Both the position numbers and the translations under genes were made by a program. Positions 32,825 through 41,614 of a DNA stretch of 64,000 nt are shown here, in pieces. Numbering within the stretch: the first letter of the stretch is position 1; each line of letters starts with the position of its first letter. Source of the DNA: Clostridiales bacterium Firm_04 (GTDB lineage: Bacteria; Bacillota; Clostridia; Oscillospirales; Ruminococcaceae). Below the pieces are notes generated by a model, which was not told where the DNA came from, searched no databases, and was given only the letters and a program-made list of their open reading frames with translations. The stretch is taken from assembly GCA_001603005.1 (NCBI GenBank), contig LVAJ01000013.1, positions 124,001 to 188,000 on the forward strand, read 5' to 3'.

Positions 32825-34957
32825 ATGAAACTGAAAAGCAAATTACTGTCTGTAATGTCAGCGCTGATGCTGACGGCGACCGCGCTGCCGGGGATTCCGG
32901 CGGATGCTGCGGGCGAGAAAATCAAGATCATGCCGCTCGGCGATTCGATCACGTTCGGCATGGCGGATACGGGCGGCTACCGCAAATATCTGTGGCAGAT
33001 GCTCAAGCAGAAGGGCTACGACAACATCGACTTTGTCGGTCCGGAAGGTTCGGAAGCCGCAACCTTCAATTACAACGGTCAGTCATTTACCTATGACGAC
33101 AATCATGCCGGTTACAGCGGCTATACGATCACGAATCTGCCGGGCGGCTGGATGGGACAGCTGAACGGCATTCTCGAAACGATGCAGAGCGGCGACTATA
33201 TCACAAAGTATTCGCCGGATATCATCCTGCTGCAGATCGGCACGAATGATATCAACAACGGGCATCTCGACGGCTCCGAGGAGCGTCTGCACCAGCTGCT
33301 CGATTATCTGCGGGAGAAAATGCCCTCGGACGGCACGATCTTCCTGACGACGATCCCCGACCTCGGCAACATGGGCTGGGGCAATTCCGCGCAGACCAAT
33401 CAGAATATTGCTGCGTATAATGTGCTTGTCAAGAAGGTCGCAGAGGATTACAGCGCAAAAAATGTGATCTATGCGGATATCCACAGTGTCATTGATGCGT
33501 CCAAGGATCTCGCGGACGGTGTGCATCCGAATGCAGGCGGATATGAGAAAATGGGTAAGTACTGGGCAGAACAGCTCGACACATTCCTCAGCAGCGGTTC
33601 GCAGGGATCGCACGGCGGGGAAACGGTCGTTACCGATTTCATTCTCGGCGATGTGAACAAGGACGGCTCCGTGAATGCATCCGACTTTGCGATGCTGAAA
33701 AAGGGCGTCATCGCCAAGAGCACAGACAGCGACTTCATCAAGCGCGCAGACGTCAATGAAAGCGGCGTCGTCAATCAGCTCGACGTCAATATGCTGCGCG
33801 ACTTCCTGATCTGCAAGATCAGCAAGTTTGAAAAGGGCGAATCGGAAGTTGTGATTCCGCCGACGCCCCAGAAGGAGAACAAGTGGGATCAGTATCAGGA
33901 GACTGCGGATGCAAGAGCGCTGCAGTTCTATAAGGATTCCATTTACAGCATGGGCAATACCTACCGTCTGGTCAAGAAGCTCGAAGCTGCCGAAAACGGC
34001 GAAAAGCTGACCATGGCTTATCTCGGCGGCTCGATCACCGAAATGGGCAAATACACCACGCCGTTCTCCAGCTATGTGAAATCCACCTTTGCAAAGGGCG
34101 GCTTCACCGAGGTCAATGCCGGTCTGTCCGGTACGTCCTCTGTTGTCGGACTTGTCCGCAGTGAGCCGAATGTCATCGCGAAGAATCCGGACATCGTGTT
34201 TGTTGAGTTCTCCGTCAATGACCATGAGGATATCATGTACAAGAAGTGCTTCGAGAGCGTCATCAAGCGCTTCCTCGATCTGCCGAATGAGCCGGCGGTC
34301 ATCATTCTGATCCACCGTGCAAAGAGCGGCTTCTCCAGTCAGGCGCAGATGGTGCCGGTCGGCGAGAACTTCAATATCCCGATCATCAGCATGGACAATG
34401 CCCTGACCAAGGCATTCAACAGCGGCTATCTCTCACAGGGCGACTACTTCACCGACGACTATCATCCGCATGACAAGGGCGGCAAGCTCGTTTCCGACTG
34501 CCTCAGCTACTTCTTCCGTCAGGCAATGAAGACCGAGAACCGCTCCGATTCCTACACGGTCCCGTCCAAGACGGTCTACGGTACGGAATACGAAAACTGC
34601 AAGTACATCAACCCGAAGGATATGAGCAATTTCAGCGCAGGCTCGTGGACAGCAGGCGGCGGCTACAACGGCGGTCAGATCCTGCCGTATTCCTACACGC
34701 TCAACGGCGGCAGCCCGCTGAAATTCACCGCAAACGGCAAAGGGCTCATCATCGTCTTTAAGGCGAACAGCTCCGGCATGGGCAGCATCGACGTCAACGT
34801 CAACGGCAAGACCACAAAGGTCAACGGCAACAAGCAGTATTGCTGGGGCGGTCCGGATGCAGAGCTCGGCTACTATCAGGATGCTTCCGGTGAGCTGAAC
34901 GTGTCCATTACGGGCAGCGGTCAGTTTACGATCTGGGGTATCGGTCTCATCCAATAA
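32825..34957 (+). CDS. Secreted dual esterase: CE3-like domain, internal dockerin, second SGNH hydrolase
   Basis: A 710-residue enzyme. A signal peptide covers 1-29. Residues 32-262 are a CE3-type acetyl xylan esterase (IMPLGDSITFGM, IILLQIGTNDI, DGVHPNAGGYEKM). Residues 275-335 are an internal dockerin (LGDVNKDGSVNASDFAMLKK; ADVNESGVVNQLDVNMLR). Residues 360-585 are a second SGNH hydrolase (LTMAYLGGSITEMG, NAGLSGTSS, VFVEFSVNDHE, DYHPHDKGGKLVSD). A beta-sandwich-like domain closes the protein (600-710). It likely removes acetyl groups from xylan or other hemicellulose. I start at 32825 (GGAGG at 6 bases), though the frame is open back to 32558 through the leader RNA. Confidence 0.9.
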   Translation: MKLKSKLLSVMSALMLTATALPGIPADAAGEKIKIMPLGDSITFGMADTGGYRKYLWQMLKQKGYDNIDFVGPEGSEAATFNYNGQSFTYDDNHAGYSGYTITNLPGGWMGQLNGILETMQSGDYITKYSPDIILLQIGTNDINNGHLDGSEERLHQLLDYLREKMPSDGTIFLTTIPDLGNMGWGNSAQTNQNIAAYNVLVKKVAEDYSAKNVIYADIHSVIDASKDLADGVHPNAGGYEKMGKYWAEQLDTFLSSGSQGSHGGETVVTDFILGDVNKDGSVNASDFAMLKKGVIAKSTDSDFIKRADVNESGVVNQLDVNMLRDFLICKISKFEKGESEVVIPPTPQKENKWDQYQETADARALQFYKDSIYSMGNTYRLVKKLEAAENGEKLTMAYLGGSITEMGKYTTPFSSYVKSTFAKGGFTEVNAGLSGTSSVVGLVRSEPNVIAKNPDIVFVEFSVNDHEDIMYKKCFESVIKRFLDLPNEPAVIILIHRAKSGFSSQAQMVPVGENFNIPIISMDNALTKAFNSGYLSQGDYFTDDYHPHDKGGKLVSDCLSYFFRQAMKTENRSDSYTVPSKTVYGTEYENCKYINPKDMSNFSAGSWTAGGGYNGGQILPYSYTLNGGSPLKFTANGKGLIIVFKANSSGMGSIDVNVNGKTTKVNGNKQYCWGGPDAELGYYQDASGELNVSITGSGQFTIWGIGLIQ

Positions 34958-34969
34958 CATCCCATAAAA

Positions 34970-35005
34970 GAACGTCCGGAAACAACGCGTTTCCGGACGT
35001 TTTTG
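34970..35005. terminator. Bidirectional terminator between the dual esterase and permease genes
   Basis: ACGTCCGGAAAC (34972-34983) and GTTTCCGGACGT with a T run after; convergent genes end on both sides. Confidence 0.9.
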
Positions 35006-35009
35006 CATA

Positions 35010-36455
35010 TTAACGGCGCTTTTTCTTTTTCCGCCTGCTGCCGGACGGCTTCGGGGCAGGAGAGACCGGCGCTGTGACTGCCGGTGCTTCCGGTTCTGCC
35101 GGTTTATCCGCTGCTTCGGGTGCTTCCGGTTCAGCGGACTGCGCTGCCGGTTCAGGTTCCGGCGGTTCGGGCGCGGGCGCCTGCTTTCCGGCATCCGGTG
35201 CGGGATGCCCGTGCTCGGCAAGATCGTCCATTGTCGGGCTGCGGAGCGGCTTGTCAACGATGCGCAGTCCCGTTTCCGGTTCCGGCTCCGGTACTGCGGC
35301 GCGCTCTGCCTGTTCCATGTTGTCGATCGCCTCTTTCAGCAGCTGATAGAGGATCGCGATGACCGGCACCGCAAAGATGATGCCCATGATGCCGCCGAGT
35401 CCGCCGCCGAGAATGACCGCGATCAGCACGAGCAGTCCCGGCAGACCGATCGAATTGCCGACGACACGCGGATAGATCAACTGACCTTCAACCTGCTGCA
35501 ATGCGAGGATAAACACCAGAAACCAGATCACGCGTTCCGGCGCTTCTACCAGAATCAGCAGGGCGCCGATGCCGCCGCCGATCCATGCGCCGATGATCGG
35601 GAGCAGTGCCGTGATGCCGGTCAGAATGCCGATCGTTGCGGCATACGGGAACCGGAATACCCAGAGCCCCAGCGTACAGAGCGAGCCGATGATGACCGCT
35701 TCGATGACCTGACCGGTCAGGAAATTCGCAAACGAGGTGTTCGCGAGATGCAGGATGCGGAAGATCTGCTCATGATAGCGCTTCGGGGAGATCAGCTGGA
35801 TGAACTTGTGCAGCACATAGAGCACGCGTTCCTTTTGCAGCAGCAGGTAGATCGCGACGATGAGTCCCAGCACGAGATTCGTGACCGTGGAGAGCACCGA
35901 TGCCGTTGCGGAAAATGCGGTGCCGAGCACAGACGTGATCTCGACCTTGCCGTTCAGGAAATTGGTGATGTAGGTGAATGCGGTCTCCCAGTCTATGTCG
36001 ATCGCACGCAGTTTTTTCAGGATAAATTCCGGTGTATGCCACGCAATGAGCTGCGTTTCGACGATCTCCCAGAGCTGATCCTGACTGCGGGGGACTTTTT
36101 CGATCAGCATGTTGACAGCAGTCGTCACCTGCGGGATAATGAGGAAAATGATCATTGCCAGCACGATGATGCCGACCAGCGCGGTGCAGACTGCACTGAG
36201 CACCGGCGCGAGCTTTCGTTCAAACGGATGCTTCGATGCGGACATGTTCCGGAAAATTTTGTGCTTGAACAGATTCAGAAACAGGTTGATGACAAAGGCA
36301 ATGCAGATGCCGTAAGCGACCGGCTGAATGATCGCGAACAGCCAGACAAAGACCTTTTTGATCGAGCTGAAATTCTGTAAGCCGAGATACAGCAGAATGC
36401 CGTATGTGACCAGAAGAAACGATGATTTGAGGCGCGGTCTGCGTTCTTTATCCAT
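35010..36455 (-). CDS. AI-2E/YdiK-type permease with long Pro/Glu/Ala tail
   Basis: A 481-residue membrane protein. Residues 1-385 follow the AI-2E transporter (PerM/YdiK) pattern with about eight helices: LVGIIVLAMIIFLIIPQVTTAVNML, NLVLGLIVAIYLLLQKERVL, GQVIEAVIIGSLC, the signature ALLPIIGAWIGGGIGALLIL, and IYPRVVGNSIGLPGLLVLIAVILGGGLGGIMGIIFAVP. Residues 390-481 are a cytoplasmic tail rich in Pro, Glu and Ala that ends in basic residues (GSRRKKKKRR). Substrates in this family are not settled. Its start is 14 bases downstream of the ppk stop. Confidence 0.88.
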   Translation of the reverse strand: MDKERRPRLKSSFLLVTYGILLYLGLQNFSSIKKVFVWLFAIIQPVAYGICIAFVINLFLNLFKHKIFRNMSASKHPFERKLAPVLSAVCTALVGIIVLAMIIFLIIPQVTTAVNMLIEKVPRSQDQLWEIVETQLIAWHTPEFILKKLRAIDIDWETAFTYITNFLNGKVEITSVLGTAFSATASVLSTVTNLVLGLIVAIYLLLQKERVLYVLHKFIQLISPKRYHEQIFRILHLANTSFANFLTGQVIEAVIIGSLCTLGLWVFRFPYAATIGILTGITALLPIIGAWIGGGIGALLILVEAPERVIWFLVFILALQQVEGQLIYPRVVGNSIGLPGLLVLIAVILGGGLGGIMGIIFAVPVIAILYQLLKEAIDNMEQAERAAVPEPEPETGLRIVDKPLRSPTMDDLAEHGHPAPDAGKQAPAPEPPEPEPAAQSAEPEAPEAADKPAEPEAPAVTAPVSPAPKPSGSRRKKKKRR

Positions 36456-36469
36456 GATTGCAGCCTCCC

Positions 36470-38533
36470 TCAGTCATCCGCTCCGGCGCGTTCCATTTCG
36501 TGCGCGCGTTCATAGGCGGCGCGGTGCAGCGCTTCCTGCGAATTTTCTGCGGGATTGCCGCCCTCGGGCAGATGATAGTCGCCGTCCGCCGTGCGGTAGC
36601 GTGCCTTTGCGGGATCATGGAACTGCAGCTGAAATTCGTCATAGAGCCGTTTGCGCAGGGCTGCGTCCTTGACCGGCGCGCAGATCTCCACGCGCTTGAC
36701 GGTATTGCGCGGCATGAAGTCCGCCGAGCCGAGATAGACGCGCATGCGGTCGGGCGTGCCGAAGAAATAGACTCTGCCGTGTTCCAGATATCTGCCGACG
36801 ATCGAGCGTACCTCAATATGCTCGGTGCGGTCGGGGATCCGCGGGATCAGGCAGCAGATGCCGCGCACCAGCAGTTCGATCTGCACGCCGGCGCACGATG
36901 CTTCGATCAGCTTTTTCATGATCGTTTTGTCGCAGAGACCGTTCATGCGCAGTCCGATGTAGGCGTCCTCTCCGTTCTGTGCATGCCGGATCTCGTCGTC
37001 GATCATTTCCAGCACCGGTTCCAGCAGACCGTATGGCGCGGCGAGCAGTTCTTTCTGCGGCTCCGGCAGCTTGTTGTCGCGCAGCGCATCGAAAATATTT
37101 GCAGCGTCCTGCGCGATCTGCTTGTCGGCGGTCATCAGGCAGTAATCGGTGTACATCGCGGCGGTTTTCTCATTGTAATTGCCCGTGCCGATCTGCGTGA
37201 AATGCTCGATCTTTCCGCGGTTTTTGCGGGCGATCAGGAGCAGCTTGGAATGCACCTTGTAATTCTCCGGACCGTAAATCACATGGACGCCGGCACGTTC
37301 GAGCGCCTTCGACCATTTGATATTGCCTTCCTCATCGAAGCGGGCGCGCAGTTCGGTCAGTGCCGTGACCTCTTTGCCTCTGCCGGCGGCTTCGCAGAGC
37401 GCCGCGATCACGCGGCTGTCGCGTGCCATGCGGTAGAGCGTGATCTGGATGCTGAGCACGGCGGGATCGTCCGCAGCTTCGTCGAGCAGCCGCAGGAACG
37501 GGCGGATGCTCTCATAGGGATAGCTCAGGAGAATATCTTTTTTGCGGATCTGCGGGAACATGGAGCCGTGCTCTGCGATCATCGCGGATTTCTGCGGCAC
37601 CATGCGGGCATATTGCAGCTTCGGATCCGGCGCGAGGTTCTTGCACTCATAGGCAAAGGAGAGATCCAGCGGCGCCTTTGCAAAAAAGACCTGCTCCTGT
37701 GTGATATTCAGCTTTTTGCAGAGATAATCGAGCGCGGGCTGATAGAAGGTCTCGGAAAGCTCTGCGCGCACGACCGGCAGACGCTTGCGCTCCTGCAGCA
37801 TCAGCTCCATATCGACTCTGGTATCGCCGGTACGCATCTCCCCGATGTCTTCCGGCGTGATGCTTGCCGAACGCGTGACGCGCAGGATCGTGCGGTCAAT
37901 GACGCGCGAATTGCCGAACACGGTATGCGCATAGGCGAGGATGACGTCCTCTGCGAGAATGAATCTGCCGCTGCTGCCGAGCCGGATGATGCGCTGACAC
38001 TGATCGGAGACCGGCAGAATGCCCATGCGGATGCCGGATTTTGATTCCAGACGCAGGACAATGTAGAGCGCACGGTCGCGCAGGAACGGGAACGGCTTGC
38101 CCTTGTCCACGATGACCGGCAGCGACAGCGGGCGGATCTCCCGCTTGAACCATTCCGACAGCATGAGCTGTTCCGCAGAGGATGCGGACTGCACGCTGAC
38201 CTGCTCCAGACCTTCCTTGCGCAGTGCGCCCATGATCTCGTGATAGGCGGAATCGCGGGCGGGCGCGAGGGCGCGCACCTGCTCATAGATCGCGCGGAGC
38301 TGTGCCTTTGGCTTCATATTGCTGACCGCGTCCGGTTTTTTGGGGTTCTCCTGCTGCTTGCGGAGCAGATTGCCCACACGGACACGGAAAAATTCATCGA
38401 GATTGCTCTGGAAAATAGCGGTAAAGCAGAGGCGTTCCAGCAGGGGATTGCTCTCTGCTCTGGCTTCTTCCAGAACGCGCGCATTGAAACGCAGCCACGA
38501 GAGCTCGCGGTTTTCAAAGCATTCGTTTTTCAT
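36470..38533 (-). CDS. ppk1: Polyphosphate kinase 1
   Basis: A 687-residue enzyme that builds polyphosphate from ATP. The N-domain starts ECFENRELSWLRFNARVLEEA; later come RMARDSRVIAALCEAAGRGKEVTALTELRARFDEE, VHVIYGPENYKVHSKLLLI with the phosphoacceptor His in HSKLLLI, FTQIGTGNYNEKTA, the second catalytic His region and the domain C2 segment VRSIVGRYLEHGRVYFFG..MRVYLGSADFMPRN. The length is normal. AAGGAG lies 8 bases before the ATG at 38533. It is co-transcribed with the permease gene. Promoter TTGCAT-17-TATAAT upstream. Confidence 0.95.
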   Translation of the reverse strand: MKNECFENRELSWLRFNARVLEEARAESNPLLERLCFTAIFQSNLDEFFRVRVGNLLRKQQENPKKPDAVSNMKPKAQLRAIYEQVRALAPARDSAYHEIMGALRKEGLEQVSVQSASSAEQLMLSEWFKREIRPLSLPVIVDKGKPFPFLRDRALYIVLRLESKSGIRMGILPVSDQCQRIIRLGSSGRFILAEDVILAYAHTVFGNSRVIDRTILRVTRSASITPEDIGEMRTGDTRVDMELMLQERKRLPVVRAELSETFYQPALDYLCKKLNITQEQVFFAKAPLDLSFAYECKNLAPDPKLQYARMVPQKSAMIAEHGSMFPQIRKKDILLSYPYESIRPFLRLLDEAADDPAVLSIQITLYRMARDSRVIAALCEAAGRGKEVTALTELRARFDEEGNIKWSKALERAGVHVIYGPENYKVHSKLLLIARKNRGKIEHFTQIGTGNYNEKTAAMYTDYCLMTADKQIAQDAANIFDALRDNKLPEPQKELLAAPYGLLEPVLEMIDDEIRHAQNGEDAYIGLRMNGLCDKTIMKKLIEASCAGVQIELLVRGICCLIPRIPDRTEHIEVRSIVGRYLEHGRVYFFGTPDRMRVYLGSADFMPRNTVKRVEICAPVKDAALRKRLYDEFQLQFHDPAKARYRTADGDYHLPEGGNPAENSQEALHRAAYERAHEMERAGADD

Positions 38534-38573
38534 TGCCGACACTCCTTTTTCCGGATTTTGAGTATACACTATT

Positions 38574-38602
38574 ATTATAACATACTTATGCAGAAAATGC
38601 AA
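38574..38602 (-). promoter_or_regulatory. Promoter of ppk1
   Basis: TTGCAT (38602-38597), 17 bases and TATAAT (38579-38574) on the minus strand. Confidence 0.75.
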
Positions 38603-38919
38603 ATCATTTTGCAATGAAAATCCCCCGAACCGTGCAGTTCGGGGGAGCGTCGTTCGTTATACAGGATCTCAACCTGATCGAAGATGCCGGTGTATTCGTA
38701 GAACGAGATCCGGATCGGATGCAGATGCGGGGCTTTGTCTTCGCCGCAGGACTCGTTCCACACCCGTCGCGTGAGGTCGAGCGGGCTTTCGGCTGTCTGC
38801 ACGATGAAAAAGCGCTTGCCGTACCATGTGCCTGCGCGAAGGCTCTTGAATGCGCAGCAGCAGACGGAAAACAGGATCGCGGTGATGCGAAAATACAGAT
38901 CAGAATGCTTCGATTTCAT
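38575..38919 (-). CDS. Small membrane-anchored protein of unknown function (3' end doubtful)
   Basis: An open frame of 114 codons starting MKSKHSDLYFRITAILFSVC, with one N-terminal helix followed by a polar domain (GKRFFIVQTAESPLDLTRRVW, IRISFYEYTGIFDQVEILYN). The last 20 codons run through a strong terminator (38631-38656) and into the ppk1 promoter, which is odd for a real gene. It is possibly a gene with a decayed 3' end. It follows the anti-sigma gene by 70 bases. No clear ribosome site (AGG at 11 bases). I do not recognise it. Confidence 0.45.
   Translation of the reverse strand: MKSKHSDLYFRITAILFSVCCCAFKSLRAGTWYGKRFFIVQTAESPLDLTRRVWNESCGEDKAPHLHPIRISFYEYTGIFDQVEILYNERRSPELHGSGDFHCKMICIFCISML
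38627..38656 (-). terminator. Terminator before ppk1
   Basis: TCCCCCGAAC/GTTCGGGGGA, a 10-bp stem with a CGTGCA loop, followed leftwards by TTTTCATT. It ends transcription coming from the ECF sigma unit. Confidence 0.8.
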
Positions 38920-38989
38920 GATGATTTACCTGCCTTGCCTTTCTCATACCGCAAATCAGGGGAAAGTCAACAGCATCCGCAAATTTCAT

Positions 38990-39922
38990 TCAGGACGCAT
39001 CCGCAGGGATCCAGTCATAGATCTCGTAGGTTTCGCCGTGGTCTGTCGTCTTCTGCACCTTGCCGATCCGGTAGCACACGTTCCCGTCTGCATCGGTCGC
39101 TTCGCCCTGCGAGATCCATTGATTGCGGTTGTCCATGAGGATCGCGCAGAAGCCGTTTGCATCCGGTTCCGCCTGATAGGAGCGGCTGCCTGCGATGACC
39201 GAGATCCGCCTGACCTGCGGATCGGTGACATAGAATCCGGCGGCATGGCCGATGCTGTATGTATGTCTGCCGTCATCCAGACAGCTTCCGCCCTCATTCA
39301 TCAGAATGCCGGTGCGGGGCGGTTCAAATCCCCAGCCGCCGCCTGTTTCCTGCAGCATCAGGTGCAGATTAAAGCGGTCATTTCTGGCGCCGTCGCAGCA
39401 TGCGAGTGTATAGAGCTCCTTATCCGGATGCTTGACATAGATATATCCTGTCGCGGCGGTTTTGTCCGCATTCCAGAGCGCGCCGAGATATTGGTATTCC
39501 GGCATCGGATACTGTTTCGGTCTCGGCTCCGAATCGTCATGCTGTTCTTCCCAGAGCGATTCGCCGATGCTGTCGCGGACAAATACTTCCGCAAGCCCTT
39601 TCATGGTAAAGCGCGAGCCGGAGCGGTAGCTGATGATGAGGACGAATGCAGCGGCGCCGAGCAGCATGCCGGCGAGGATCCAGCAGGTTTTCAGGCGGTT
39701 GTGTCTGCGCACCCGTCTGGCAGCCTGCGCAAAGGTTCCGGTATCCTCCGGCAGCGGGACAGCGGGTTCCGGTGCCGCGGCATGCTGCATCTGTGCCCAT
39801 TCCGCAGCGCAGGCGGGGCATTCCGCGAGATGCTCCTCCACGATCTGTTCACTTTCCGGCGAGGCGATGCCGTCCACGCAAAGCGGCATCAGGTCGCGGA
39901 TCACTTCATGGCTGTATTTCAT
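38990..39922 (-). CDS. Anti-sigma factor with zinc finger and external domain
   Basis: A 310-residue protein. Residues 1-45 have the zf-HC2 pattern of anti-ECF factors (H5 in MKYSHEVIRDLMPLCVDG, then HLAECPACAAEW). One transmembrane helix lies at about 77-97 (CWILAGMLLGAAAFVLIIS). The external part (100-310) has no family that I recognise and is rich in Tyr, Trp, Asp and Gly. It overlaps the sigma gene by 17 bases, so they are coupled and the protein should hold the sigma factor inactive until its external domain senses a signal. The mannan genes lie just upstream on the same strand. Confidence 0.82.
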   Translation of the reverse strand: MKYSHEVIRDLMPLCVDGIASPESEQIVEEHLAECPACAAEWAQMQHAAAPEPAVPLPEDTGTFAQAARRVRRHNRLKTCWILAGMLLGAAAFVLIISYRSGSRFTMKGLAEVFVRDSIGESLWEEQHDDSEPRPKQYPMPEYQYLGALWNADKTAATGYIYVKHPDKELYTLACCDGARNDRFNLHLMLQETGGGWGFEPPRTGILMNEGGSCLDDGRHTYSIGHAAGFYVTDPQVRRISVIAGSRSYQAEPDANGFCAILMDNRNQWISQGEATDADGNVCYRIGKVQKTTDHGETYEIYDWIPADAS

Positions 39923-40412
39923 ATCCGTACCTCTCTTTCAGTTGTCTGCGCAGGTTTGCTGTCGTGCGGTTGTAGATTACCGCGGCGGTATTTGCCTTGA
40001 TGCCGAGAAGCTGCGCGATCTCCGCATAGCTGATGCCCGAATACAGCCGGTACTGCATGACGGAGCGCGCCGGTTCTTCGAGCGCTGCGATCATATCGTG
40101 AAGAAGTGTCACTGCCTCTGCATTCTCGAAATGTTCATCGGGCGGCGGGAGTGTTTCCGGTTTTTGCCGCTCGGTGATGCTGCGCTGGCGGCTCTCCTTC
40201 CGGATGTGCTTGCCGTAGACATGCTTTGCGATCTGGAACAGCCATGTCCGCACCGCGCAGTCTCCGCGGTATCTGGCGAACGAGAGGAATGCCTGATAGA
40301 ATGTCTCCTGCGTCAGCTCCTCTGCGCAGAGTGAGTCATAGCCGGTCAGCCGCAGCAGAAAGCGGAACACATCCTGCTGATAGGTATTGTACAGCGCCTC
40401 AAACGGTTCCAC
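39906..40412 (-). CDS. ECF-type RNA polymerase sigma factor
   Basis: A 168-residue sigma-70 family protein. Region 2 reads FEALYNTYQQDVFRFLLRLTGYDSLCAEELTQETFYQAFLSF and RTWLFQIAKHVYGKHIRK; region 4 reads LEEPARSVMQYRLYSGISYAEIAQLLGIKANTAAVIYNRTTANLR. I chose the GTG at 40412 because GGGGGTG lies 6 bases before it. An open stretch continues upstream, but its sequence is not sigma-like and passes a terminator. Its targets are unknown. The anti-sigma gene follows with overlap. Confidence 0.88.
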   Translation of the reverse strand: MEPFEALYNTYQQDVFRFLLRLTGYDSLCAEELTQETFYQAFLSFARYRGDCAVRTWLFQIAKHVYGKHIRKESRQRSITERQKPETLPPPDEHFENAEAVTLLHDMIAALEEPARSVMQYRLYSGISYAEIAQLLGIKANTAAVIYNRTTANLRRQLKERYGYEIQP

Positions 40413-40487
40413 AGGCAGCACCCCCTTTTTTGATGTTCTGTATATTAGTACCCGTTTTGTGCAGAATATGACAAACGCAGAAAAAAA

Positions 40488-40520
40488 ATCTTCCGCAGCA
40501 TGAGCAGCGGAAGAAAAAGA
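40488..40520 (-). terminator. Terminator of the GH130 gene
   Basis: CTTCCGC (40490-40496) and GCGGAAG (40507-40513), with a long T run on the minus strand. Confidence 0.88.
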
Positions 40521-40539
40521 ATGGTATCGAAGGATTTTG

Positions 40540-41535
40540 TCAGTTTGATTTTTGTGCATCGGCATCGAGCCATGCAAGGATCGTATCGACGGTCGTGTAG
40601 CAGAGTCCCGTGCAGGTATCCGCACAGCCGTAATAAATCGCGATTCTTCCGGTATCCGCATCGGTCAGCGCGGCGCAGGGGAATGTCACATTCGGCACAT
40701 CCCCGACGCATTCATAATCCCGCTGCGGACTGAGCAGATACTCGCTGCCGCGCCGGAGCACCTTCCACGGTTCCTCACGGTCGAGCAATGCTGCACCGAA
40801 GCTGTATACAAAGCCGTTGCAGGACGTCAGAACGCCGTGATAGAACAGCAGCCAGCCGCGCTCCGTTTCGATCGGGACGGGACCTGCACCGATCTTGGTG
40901 GATTCCCAGCCCTTGCGCGGTGCCATGACATGCCGGTGCTTTCCCCAGTAGACCAGATCGGGCGACTGGGAGAGGAAGATATCCCCGAACGGGGTATGTC
41001 CGCTGTCGGACGGCCGGCTGAGCATCATATAGCTGCCGCTGATTTTGCGCGGAAAGAGCACGCCGTTGCGGTTGAACGGCAGGAATGCATTTTCCGTCTG
41101 ATAAAACGTCTGAAAATCGAAGGTGTACGCCATGCCGATCGTCGGCTTCCAGTCGATCGCGTTGCACCATGTCACATACCAGCGATCCTCGATGAAGCAG
41201 ACGCGCGGATCATAGCCGTACTGGAAATCCGGGATATCCGGATCGGTTTTGACAAATTCGATGCGTTCCGGCGCGAGATCCCAGTGGATGCCGTCCTTTG
41301 AAAAGCCCGCATGCAGCTGCATATTGCGCGCTCTGTCATCGACTCGGAAGACGCCTGCGAAGCCGTCCCCGAACGGCACGGCAGCGCTGTTGAAGATGCT
41401 GTTTGCGCAGGGGATCTGATCGCGCAGGATGACAGGGTTCCGCGTATCGCGCCAGACCGGTTCCTGACAGTCTGCCGGTTTCTCCTGCCACGGCATGTGC
41501 GGGAGCGATGTCCCGCCTAGTACCTTTCCGTTCAT
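40540..41535 (-). CDS. GH130 mannoside phosphorylase
   Basis: A 331-residue cytosolic enzyme of the GH130 family, which uses phosphate to release mannose 1-phosphate from beta-1,4-mannosides. Family features: [51 protein letters not shown] with the proton-donor Asp, [41 protein letters not shown], and the end [17 protein letters not shown]. Length and pattern suit mannooligosaccharide phosphorylase (RaMP2-like) better than mannosylglucose phosphorylase, though I cannot separate these firmly. It is downstream of the GH26 gene with a promoter of its own. Confidence 0.9.
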   Translation of the reverse strand: MNGKVLGGTSLPHMPWQEKPADCQEPVWRDTRNPVILRDQIPCANSIFNSAAVPFGDGFAGVFRVDDRARNMQLHAGFSKDGIHWDLAPERIEFVKTDPDIPDFQYGYDPRVCFIEDRWYVTWCNAIDWKPTIGMAYTFDFQTFYQTENAFLPFNRNGVLFPRKISGSYMMLSRPSDSGHTPFGDIFLSQSPDLVYWGKHRHVMAPRKGWESTKIGAGPVPIETERGWLLFYHGVLTSCNGFVYSFGAALLDREEPWKVLRRGSEYLLSPQRDYECVGDVPNVTFPCAALTDADTGRIAIYYGCADTCTGLCYTTVDTILAWLDADAQKSN

Positions 41536-41581
41536 AATATGTCCGCCTTTCGCCCGCAGAATGCGGGGTGTTTCTGGTCAT

Positions 41582-41610
41582 ATTATATCACAATCAGTAC
41601 CAAAATTCAA
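41582..41610 (-). promoter_or_regulatory. Promoter of the GH130 gene
   Basis: TTGAAT (41610-41605), 17 bases and TATAAT (41587-41582) on the minus strand, directly after the GH26 stop. Confidence 0.75.
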
Positions 41611-41614
41611 TAGA

